Shown here one piece after another: positions 1-5,543 of a stretch of 10,444 bases of DNA (positions within the stretch are counted from its first letter, which is position 1; each line of letters opens with the position of its first letter). The position numbers and the translations under genes are program-made. The DNA is from Anaerolineales bacterium (lineage in GTDB: Bacteria; Chloroflexota; Anaerolineae; Anaerolineales; E44-bin32): positions 1-10,444 of the forward strand of contig JAGLGG010000029.1 in NCBI GenBank assembly GCA_023144145.1, read 5' to 3'. The notes beneath the pieces are model-generated. The model was given only the letters and a program-made list of their open reading frames with translations. It searched no databases and was not told the DNA's origin.

Positions 1-128
1 GCTGCATCTGTTTTCAAAGGTTCATCCAGGACGCGTAGGGAAACCATAAGTGCGAGTGCTGCGGCGATGAAAGCAATAACGGTCGGAACAAGAGCCTGTT
101 GGGATATTGATTGAAATGGATGTTTCAT
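1..128 (-). CDS. Partial CDS, N-terminus of a signal-peptide/membrane-anchored protein
   Basis: An ATG at 128 reading leftwards gives 42 codons without a stop before the window ends. The product begins MKHPFQSISQ, followed by a hydrophobic stretch (about residues 12-31, rich in A, L, V, I) and then RVLDEPLKTDA. A Shine-Dalgarno-like AAAGGA lies about 8 bases upstream of the ATG, which supports this start. The polar N-terminus followed by one hydrophobic helix looks like a signal peptide or signal anchor, so the protein is probably exported or membrane-bound with its main domain outside. No catalytic domain is in view and I cannot name a family. The reading frame is open to the edge, so the rest lies beyond position 1. 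Confidence 0.55.
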   Translation of the reverse strand, partial: MKHPFQSISQQALVPTVIAFIAAALALMVSLRVLDEPLKTDA

Positions 129-315
129 GGGTGCATCCTTTGAATACATGTGGGGCAATGATGGCTGCATTGACGTAAGCTGAAGGTAATGCGCTTTGTT
201 CTATTCTAGTGATTCTTTTAGAGAGGGAAAGCGGGGTTTTGGTCAGCGGAGTAGACATGGGTGACTAATACATGCGATAGCACGCGTCGACCTTACGACT
301 TATGTCTGGGGCCAT

Positions 316-351
316 CTGCTAAATAGCAGCCCGAGCTCCCACGCTCGGGCT
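316..351. repeat. Two back-to-back hairpins
   Basis: CTGCT-aaat-AGCAG (316-329) directly abuts and slightly overlaps AGCCCGAGC-tcccac-GCTCGGGCT (328-336 and 343-351, 9 perfect pairs). The second stem is GC-rich and terminator-like, but neither side has a proper T-run (the plus side reads CTTGTGG), so factor-independent termination is not well supported. The two stems share bases 328-329, so the full forms are partly exclusive. A palindromic intergenic repeat is an equal alternative. Confidence 0.55.
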
Positions 352-382
352 TGTGGTATAGATGTTTACGATGAAATTGAAA

Positions 383-429
383 GGAGTCCAGCAGCTCGCT
401 GCTGGGCATCAGCAGAGCTGATGCACTCC
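383..429. repeat. 47-nt perfect three-way-junction palindrome
   Basis: The sequence divides without leftover bases into GGAGT (383-387), a hairpin CCAGCAG-ctcg-CTGCTGG (388-405), a hairpin GCATCAGC-aga-GCTGATGC (406-424) and ACTCC (425-429), which closes on GGAGT. All 20 base pairs are Watson-Crick; only the two small loops are unpaired. This fits a REP/BIME-like dispersed palindromic element or a compact folded RNA. It is too short for a tRNA and has no anticodon arm or T-loop. No T-run follows on either strand, so it is not a standard terminator. Confidence 0.6.
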
Positions 430-486
430 AGATACTTGTTTAGCTCGACCTATAGTGATTTACTTGTCGCTTACCATCTAAGGACA

Positions 487-531
487 CAGTTGGGGCAACT
501 GCAATGCGCGTCAGCACGCGTCGCCCCGACG
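487..531. repeat. Cluster of three short hairpins
   Basis: CAGTTG-ggg-CAACTG (487-501), CGCGT-cagc-ACGCG (507-520, extendable by a G-T pair) and CGTCG-ccc-CGACG (519-531) follow each other almost without gaps. The last two overlap at 519-520, so they may be alternative folds. The segment contains the second copy of AGCACGCGTCG (513-523), whose first copy at 279-289 is also followed by a CGAC that can pair back. Confidence 0.45.
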
Positions 532-550
532 AGTAGAAAACCTCGCCATT

Positions 551-615
551 CTGAGGATCAGGGGGAGAATCAAAGGGTGGGTTTGGAATTTCTTTGCTGC
601 AAATTCTCCCCTCAG
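551..615 (-). terminator. Candidate terminator/inverted repeat after the aminohydrolase-CYTH gene
   Basis: GGGGAGAAT (562-570) pairs perfectly with ATTCTCCCC (603-611). An inner CAAAG/CTTTG (571-575, 592-596) extends the stem across a 6-base bulge, and CTGA (551-554) can pair with TCAG (612-615) across an insertion on one side. It starts about 20 bases past the stop codon of the minus-strand gene at 637, the right place for a 3'-end structure. Read on the minus strand, the nearest T-run (TTTT, 537-540) is about 10 bases beyond the stem, so it is not a textbook intrinsic terminator. Confidence 0.4.
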
Positions 616-636
616 CATACAGAGAAAGCCGAAAAT

Positions 637-2616
637 TTACGTCGCAGCAATAAGATCCGGATACTCAACTTCGACGGGAACGGGATCCGAAATTCCCAAA
701 TCAGAAATAAGCTCTGAAATTAACTCGGCCTTGCTTTCAGCATCTCTTCGAGACCAGGTACGGCTCTTAACTTCAAGGAAACAGCCTTCAATTTCAGGTT
801 GCAGCACCCGGTCGATGTTGATGAAAAACAATTCTTCCTTATGTCGAACCAGCCAGCGTAAACGATCCTTTTTGATCTCAATCTCCGATTCAGGTTTGAA
901 GTATTCGCGGTAAAATCGCAAACTGTGTGTCGCGGGGGCGATGAAGCGTGAGCGGGAGAGCAGGACAAAATTTGGATAGGCATGCTCGGCTGCAGGGCCA
1001 GTGAGGGTTAAGCGGTAACGAACGTTAAACACGTTTCCCTTATCATCAACGAATTCATCTTCGCGATACCGCAGGCGACCTTGGGATTGATCAATAAAAG
1101 AAAAATATGTGTCGTATTCAAGGTAATGTGCGCTGCGAATGATCTCAAAGTTTCCTGCATCTAGTTTGGCGATAATTGGATCTGGATCTGGAAGCCGAAC
1201 CTTGATCTGAACCTCATAGCTCTCTTCCTGTACTGCTTCGCCGATGGCGATCAGCTTCGAAAGCACGGACCCCTCTCGTTCGGTGAGGAAAGCATCGATC
1301 TCCGCGGCATACGTCTCAACAGCAGCGAGCAATGGTCCTTCATCGATAGTTGTGAGCTGTCTTTCAGTCATCAACCAAGTGCCGTTAACCATCACATGCG
1401 ACACATCAGTGGATTTCGCAGCGTATACCAACCTGGAATAAATAGAGTCGGGATCGCGATTAAATTGTGGTTGAGTGTGTAACCCCGTGAGATCTACGAC
1501 TGCCAAATCAGCCTTCTTCCCAACTTCGATGGAACCAGTCAGATGATCAATATGGAGCGCTTTTGCACCGATGATGGTGGCCATTGCAAATGTGGTTCGC
1601 GCCGGGAGAGCTGTAGGATCACCGGTGGTCACTTTTGCGACAAAAGAGGCCAATCTCATTTCTTCGAACATATCGAGATCGTTATTTGAGGCCGGACCAT
1701 CGGTGCCGATACCAACATTCAATCCGGAAGTGAGCATTGGTTCAACCGGCGCGAAACCTGAAGAAAGTTTAAGGTTGCTGGATGGATTGTGTGAAATCCC
1801 GGCTTGGGAATGCTCTAACGTGTGGATTTCTCCCTCGTCGATGTGGACACAGTGAGCTGCAATGACTTTTGCCTCAAATAGTCCCAGTTTTTTTAACCAA
1901 GGGACAACGGGCATGTCATTCGTTTCGCGCCATTGGTCCTGTTCTTGAAGGGTTTCTGCAATGTGAATTTGAAGGGGTGTGTCGAATTCAAGGGAAATTT
2001 CAGCGCACTCGCGAAGTATGTCTTCCGTGGTCGTATAGGCTGAGTGTGGAGCAATGCTTGGGATTATAAGATCGTGGTCCTTCCAGGCTTTAATAAATTC
2101 ACGCGCAGACTTGATTGAATCTTCGTAAGAATCTGCATCAGGAGAGGGGAATTTGAGCACAGTTTGACCGCAAATTGCCCGCATCCCAGCTTCTGCGGTC
2201 GCTTCTGCGACGAATTCTTCGTGGTAGTACATATCGGCAAAACAAGTGACACCACCGCGAATCATTTCGGCACAAGCGATCAACGTCCCTAATTTACAGA
2301 AGTCAGGCGAGACGAATTCACGTTCCACAGGCATCATATAACCAAGCAGCCATACATCCAGTCGCTGATCATCTGTTAATCCCCGTAATAGGGTCATGGA
2401 TGTGTGTGTGTGGGCATTGATTAGGCCGGGAATTACTGCCTTGCCGGAACAATCTAGAACATCTTTCGCTTCATAAGTTTCTAAGATTCCCTGTGTGTCG
2501 CCAAAAGCAACAATCTCATCACCCTTGACGGCGATCGAGCCATTTGGAAAAAGCTGAAATTCTTCATCCATGGTAACAACGATGGCGTTTTGTAATATGT
2601 GATCAACCTTTTTCAT
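637..2616 (-). CDS. MtaD/SsnA-type aminohydrolase fused to a C-terminal CYTH domain
   Basis: Residues 1 to about 450 are an amidohydrolase of the S-adenosylhomocysteine/5'-methylthioadenosine deaminase (MtaD/SsnA) group. Expected metal and catalytic residues are present: HTHT (H69, H71), PHSAYT (H191), HIAE (H218 and E221), HC (H255) and GTDGPASNN (D306). The family removes an amino group from adenosine-type nucleosides or related ring substrates in the cytosol. Residues about 465-655 form a CYTH domain: EVQIKVRL at the start, LRYRED, KDRLRW, then FLEVKSR near the end. CYTH proteins act on triphosphate compounds. The family deaminase is usually about 430-450 residues, so the extra ~200 are a real fusion in one uninterrupted frame. 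I chose ATG at 2616 because GAGGGTG lies 5 bases upstream; a TTG at 2628 in the same frame would add four residues and overlap that site. Exact substrates of both halves are unknown. Confidence 0.88.
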   Translation of the reverse strand: MKKVDHILQNAIVVTMDEEFQLFPNGSIAVKGDEIVAFGDTQGILETYEAKDVLDCSGKAVIPGLINAHTHTSMTLLRGLTDDQRLDVWLLGYMMPVEREFVSPDFCKLGTLIACAEMIRGGVTCFADMYYHEEFVAEATAEAGMRAICGQTVLKFPSPDADSYEDSIKSAREFIKAWKDHDLIIPSIAPHSAYTTTEDILRECAEISLEFDTPLQIHIAETLQEQDQWRETNDMPVVPWLKKLGLFEAKVIAAHCVHIDEGEIHTLEHSQAGISHNPSSNLKLSSGFAPVEPMLTSGLNVGIGTDGPASNNDLDMFEEMRLASFVAKVTTGDPTALPARTTFAMATIIGAKALHIDHLTGSIEVGKKADLAVVDLTGLHTQPQFNRDPDSIYSRLVYAAKSTDVSHVMVNGTWLMTERQLTTIDEGPLLAAVETYAAEIDAFLTEREGSVLSKLIAIGEAVQEESYEVQIKVRLPDPDPIIAKLDAGNFEIIRSAHYLEYDTYFSFIDQSQGRLRYREDEFVDDKGNVFNVRYRLTLTGPAAEHAYPNFVLLSRSRFIAPATHSLRFYREYFKPESEIEIKKDRLRWLVRHKEELFFINIDRVLQPEIEGCFLEVKSRTWSRRDAESKAELISELISDLGISDPVPVEVEYPDLIAAT

Positions 2617-2644
2617 ATTCACCCTCAAGCGGACTCGTTCTTAT

Positions 2645-2658
2645 TTTATGGCCATAAA
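2645..2658. promoter_or_regulatory. Perfect 14-bp palindrome in a divergent promoter region
   Basis: TTTATGGCCATAAA is a perfect palindrome centred between 2651 and 2652, about 29 bases before the ATG of the minus-strand aminohydrolase-CYTH gene and about 175 bases before the divergent phosphorylase gene. Its size and location suit a dimeric repressor site overlapping the minus-strand promoter. No regulator gene is in the window to pair with it, so the operator role is inference. Confidence 0.35.
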
Positions 2659-2789
2659 TAGCGATTGGGTTTTCAATATTCTACCCATCAATAAGATGCC
2701 CATTGTTTTAAAGCTAATAGAAATTATAGCATTTTGGATTATTCGCGTTGAATATTATGTTTGAAAGCAATTCAATAATGGATGTGATC

Positions 2790-2816
2790 TTGCATCTTGG
2801 GAATGATGTGTATAAT
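2790..2816 (+). promoter_or_regulatory. Candidate promoter of the phosphorylase gene
   Basis: A perfect TATAAT sits at 2811-2816. TTGCAT at 2790-2795 is the best -35 match, but the 15-base spacer is short. Transcription would start near 2823, giving a leader of only about 11 bases that starts at the edge of the GGAG ribosome site (2823-2826). The -10 match is strong, the rest weak; a start somewhat further upstream is possible. Confidence 0.4.
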
Positions 2817-2833
2817 CCTCACGGAGTTTAAAT

Positions 2834-4141
2834 ATGCGTGCAGTCGACCTCATTGTGAAAAAACGGAATGGCTATGAGATGACGCGCGAAGAAATTTTTT
2901 TCTTTTTGCGAGGATTCTCTGAGGGCACCATACCTGACTACCAAGTTTCGGCATGGGCCATGGCGGTTTTACTCAAAGGGATGTCTGAGAGAGAGACCTG
3001 TGATCTCACTGAAGCGATGATTGAATCCGGTGAGCAGCTTGATCTGAGTGGCGTTGTACCCTTTGCCGTTGATAAACATTCGACCGGTGGCGTGGGGGAT
3101 AAAACAACGCTGGTTGTTTTGCCCATCGTGACAGCCAATGGTGTTCCGGTGGGAAAGATGTCTGGTAAAGGTTTAAGTTTCACAGGTGGCACGCTGGATA
3201 AAATGGAGTCCTTTCCAGGTTACCGGGTTGACTTGACCAAGGATGAGTTTCTCAAGCAGTTGAAAGAGATCGGAATTGTGTTGAGTGGCCAAACAGAAGA
3301 TTTGGCGCCTGCAGACGGAAAACTTTATGCACTCCGAGATGTCACTGGCACTGTACCCTCCACGCCGTTGATCGCCGCGTCAGTGATGAGTAAGAAAATT
3401 GCAGCCGGAGCGCAAGGCATTGTCTTGGATGTAAAAGTGGGTCTTGGCGCGTTCATGAAAACCATCGATGAAGCGACTGAATTAGCGGAGCGCATGATTG
3501 ACATTGGTACGCGTTTCGGGAATAAGGTTACGGTATTGATCTCAGATATGAACCAACCACTGGGGAATGCCGTTGGGAATATATTGGAAGTGCGGGAAGC
3601 AATAGATACTCTCATGGGTGGGGGACCTGAGGATTTTAGGGAACATTCCCTGGTCGTTGCAGCACATATGTTGGTGCTCGCCGGGCGATCGACCGATGTT
3701 GATGAGGCGAAAGCCATGTGTGCCCGATCGTTGGAAGATGGAAGTGGGTTGGAGAAATTCCGCACTCTGATCCGTGCGCATGGGGGCGACGTTCAATATT
3801 TAGATAATCCCGACATGTTTCCCACCGCGAGCTATGTCGAAACAGTCGATTCTTGGGAAAGTGGTTTTATAAGTGAGGTTCATGCACGGGAGATTGGGCT
3901 AGGTGCAATGACGCTTGGGGCTGGTCGTGAAAGCAAGGGGGATCCAATTGACCATTCTGTTGGAATAGTAGTGCATAAAAAGGTTGGTCAAATCGTTGAG
4001 AAAAGCGAGGCTCTATTCACCATCCATTCCAATGACGAGCAATCCCTCAAAAACGCTATTGAGAGAACCACGAAGGCCTTCAAATTCTCGAAATCTCCAG
4101 TTGACGAACTGCCTCTGTTTTATCGAACCATATTGAGTTGA
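2834..4141 (+). CDS. Pyrimidine-nucleoside (thymidine) phosphorylase
   Basis: The 435-residue product matches the thymidine/pyrimidine-nucleoside phosphorylase family in length and motif order. It cleaves pyrimidine nucleosides with phosphate to free base and (deoxy)ribose 1-phosphate in cytosolic salvage and catabolism. Visible are the phosphate-binding DKHSTGGVGDKT (about residues 80-91), the glycine-rich signature SGKGLSFTGGTLDKMES, and the base-binding RDVTGTVPSTPL with SVMSKK (Arg, Ser and Lys as in E. coli thymidine phosphorylase). The signature normally reads SGRGLGHTGGT; here Arg is Lys and His is Phe, while the phosphate-contacting Ser and Thr remain. ATG at 2834 is preceded by ACGGAG at 2821-2826. 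The gene is single and divergent from the aminohydrolase-CYTH gene, which suggests shared control in nucleoside salvage. Whether it prefers thymidine (deoA) or both uridine and thymidine (pdp) cannot be told. Confidence 0.93.
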   Translation: MRAVDLIVKKRNGYEMTREEIFFFLRGFSEGTIPDYQVSAWAMAVLLKGMSERETCDLTEAMIESGEQLDLSGVVPFAVDKHSTGGVGDKTTLVVLPIVTANGVPVGKMSGKGLSFTGGTLDKMESFPGYRVDLTKDEFLKQLKEIGIVLSGQTEDLAPADGKLYALRDVTGTVPSTPLIAASVMSKKIAAGAQGIVLDVKVGLGAFMKTIDEATELAERMIDIGTRFGNKVTVLISDMNQPLGNAVGNILEVREAIDTLMGGGPEDFREHSLVVAAHMLVLAGRSTDVDEAKAMCARSLEDGSGLEKFRTLIRAHGGDVQYLDNPDMFPTASYVETVDSWESGFISEVHAREIGLGAMTLGAGRESKGDPIDHSVGIVVHKKVGQIVEKSEALFTIHSNDEQSLKNAIERTTKAFKFSKSPVDELPLFYRTILS

Positions 4142-4527
4142 AGAGATTCGCTTCAATCAGAGCATATCTTTCAATCACTAAGTTAATTCAAGATCTGAAG
4201 CGCTAGAAAATTGTATCCAGTCAAGATGATTCTGATGGTTTAATGTCATTCTGAAAGCCAAAGATACCAATGTAGTTAAAGCGTATCTTTGGCCAGAATC
4301 ATCGTTTTCCGCTGAGAAAGACCCTCGCCCGTGAGCAACGAGATTCTTTCGTGACTGACCAATTTGGGTTGAATTGTTGACAAAAAGGCGATCAGATATC
4401 AGACGTTGGAGATGAGGGAGGACCACAGGGTGATCCTTATTTGGAGGGGCAGGCAATGGAAGAGCAGGATCACGAATAATCCAGGATGCGCCAACCTCTC
4501 GAAGATTTGAAATAAAAAGGGATTGGA
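4142..4527. other. Gene-free region between convergent genes
   Basis: This 386-base stretch separates the end of the phosphorylase gene (+) from the end of the FrhB-like gene (-). Open frames here lack ribosome sites and protein-like composition. The one clear structure is the nested inverted repeat at 4225-4303. No T-run next to that stem makes it a standard terminator for either convergent transcript, although a short T-rich stretch (CCTTTTTATTTC on the minus strand, about 4510-4521) follows the FrhB-like stop. Confidence 0.6.
4225..4303. repeat. Nested, split inverted repeat
   Basis: GCCAAAGATAC (4257-4267) pairs perfectly with GTATCTTTGGC (4283-4293) around a 15-base loop. Directly beyond it, CAGAATCATC (4294-4303) pairs with GATGATTCTG (4225-4234), separated from the inner left arm by 22 bases. 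That 22-base insertion ends with a second ATTCTG (4248-4253) that could also pair with CAGAAT. The right arm is therefore continuous over 21 bases while the left arm is interrupted. It may be a 3'-end structure for convergent transcripts or a decayed palindromic element. Confidence 0.55.
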
Positions 4528-5511
4528 TTAATCGGCTTCAAGCGATTTACTAAGATATGCGATAGTTATAAAGATTGGATAATCTTCAGGGCACGTGTGG
4601 TCACACATGCCACAGCCGCCACAGTGTCCTAACCATTTTTTTAAAACCAATTCTTCATCTACGTCCGTATTCGCAAGCCAATCCAATTTAAAAATTGGAC
4701 AATGCACCGTGATCGTATTTCTACAGGCGCTGCAACCTCGTAGATGTTCGATGAGCCCTGCCATGGTTTTTTGTTCTGGAGATAAATGTGCTGAGGCATA
4801 TGCCTGTGATTGCATTCGCCAGCCCAATAGTCTTTCGAGGGTCCGAGCACGACGCTCTAAAATTTCCTCCGGTACCGATTCTGCTGGAAATGAATCCATA
4901 CCAAGGTCAATTAGGGTTTCTTCACCTTTCGTTTTTACAACAATGTGTTTGCTGGTTTCAATACCGAAGAGCTGAAAATGTATGTCGGCTTTTTCAGGAA
5001 ATGGCTGCTCGCATAGTTGGCAACTAGCTCGATATCGACTGAAAAGAAGTCCGCCTTGAGCAGCGAAGTGGAGTGCTGTTCTTGACAACCTATCCCGATC
5101 TTGAGCCTTATTCATGCGCCAATCGAAATCATCGATTGGAAATGTTGCCAGACAATCCATGCTTATTAGGATTGAATTATCTAATTTGGTATCTTTCTCA
5201 TCTACGATCGACAGGTAAGTTCTGAGTTCGCAAGGGCGGAAGACGATTCCCATGCGGCGGCCAGGATTTTGCTCAACTTCCCTGATTGCAATCGGGGCAG
5301 AGTTGCATAACATGACTGGAGCGAAGGGGTCAGCATGCTCAAATTCTTGTGGGGAGGTGATTACTGATGTAGTCGGCTGCTGGGTAGTTTCATCCCAAAC
5401 GGGCAGGAAGAAGGCATCTAAAATTTCGCGCTCAAGAGGGGCACGAAGGATGGCACGAACAGTATGAATTGGATCGCCATCCGCTACATGGAATAAACTA
5501 TGCAGTGCCAT
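4528..5511 (-). CDS. FrhB/FdhB-like iron-sulfur protein, last gene of the b6-Rieske operon
   Basis: A soluble 327-residue protein. Residues about 82-125 carry GRRMGIVFRPCELR and a DCLATF segment, reminiscent of the F420-hydrogenase beta/formate dehydrogenase beta (FrhB/FdhB) group; C164-x2-C167 follows. The C-terminus has CSAC with HCP (C260, C263, C271), then a classic [4Fe-4S] motif, CGGCGMCDHTCP (C297, C300, C303, C307). It is therefore an electron carrier, perhaps with flavin, though no flavin site is proven. It is the last gene of the operon and follows the CCG-domain oxidoreductase. The frame extends to an ATG at 5544 that overlaps the previous stop as TAATG, but that ATG has no close ribosome site; AAAGGAAG 7 bases before the ATG at 5511 favours the shorter form. 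A natural partner would be the preceding protein, feeding or taking electrons on the cytosolic side. The exact donor (F420, NAD(P)H, ferredoxin, ETF) is not visible. Confidence 0.8.
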   Translation of the reverse strand: MALHSLFHVADGDPIHTVRAILRAPLEREILDAFFLPVWDETTQQPTTSVITSPQEFEHADPFAPVMLCNSAPIAIREVEQNPGRRMGIVFRPCELRTYLSIVDEKDTKLDNSILISMDCLATFPIDDFDWRMNKAQDRDRLSRTALHFAAQGGLLFSRYRASCQLCEQPFPEKADIHFQLFGIETSKHIVVKTKGEETLIDLGMDSFPAESVPEEILERRARTLERLLGWRMQSQAYASAHLSPEQKTMAGLIEHLRGCSACRNTITVHCPIFKLDWLANTDVDEELVLKKWLGHCGGCGMCDHTCPEDYPIFITIAYLSKSLEAD

Positions 5512-5543
5512 CTTGCGACTTCCTTTCAATAACTCACCTACCA

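Larger units (their letters stand above)
129..636. other. Gene-free, hairpin-rich intergenic region
   Basis: About 500 bases between two minus-strand genes contain no reading frame with a ribosome site and protein-like composition. They contain a dense run of inverted repeats: CTGCT/AGCAG (316-329), AGCCCGAGC/GCTCGGGCT (328-351), a three-way junction (383-429), CAGTTG/CAACTG (487-501), CGCGT/ACGCG (507-520), CGTCG/CGACG (519-531) and a split repeat (551-615). The 11-mer AGCACGCGTCG occurs twice (279-289 and 513-523). Part must be the 3' end of the transcript from the gene at 637-2616. The rest could be dispersed palindromic repeats, tandem terminators or a structured RNA; the sequence alone does not decide. 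Confidence 0.7.

Noticed and set aside
22..258. Minus-strand frame of 78 codons at the left edge
   Set aside because: It lies over the true partial gene start at 128 in another frame, has no ribosome site and an unconvincing composition.
383..429. tRNA or tRNA-like gene
   Set aside because: Only 47 bases, no anticodon arm, no T-loop consensus and no acceptor of 7 pairs.
421..717. Plus-strand frame of 98 codons
   Set aside because: It starts inside the three-way junction element, runs through inverted repeats and into the 3' end of the deaminase-CYTH gene on the other strand; composition is not protein-like.
3325..3765. 146-codon minus-strand frame inside the phosphorylase gene
   Set aside because: Antisense shadow of a strongly conserved gene, with no ribosome site.
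4178..4456. 92-codon minus-strand frame between the convergent genes
   Set aside because: No ribosome site, and the nested inverted repeat lies in the middle of it; no recognisable motif.
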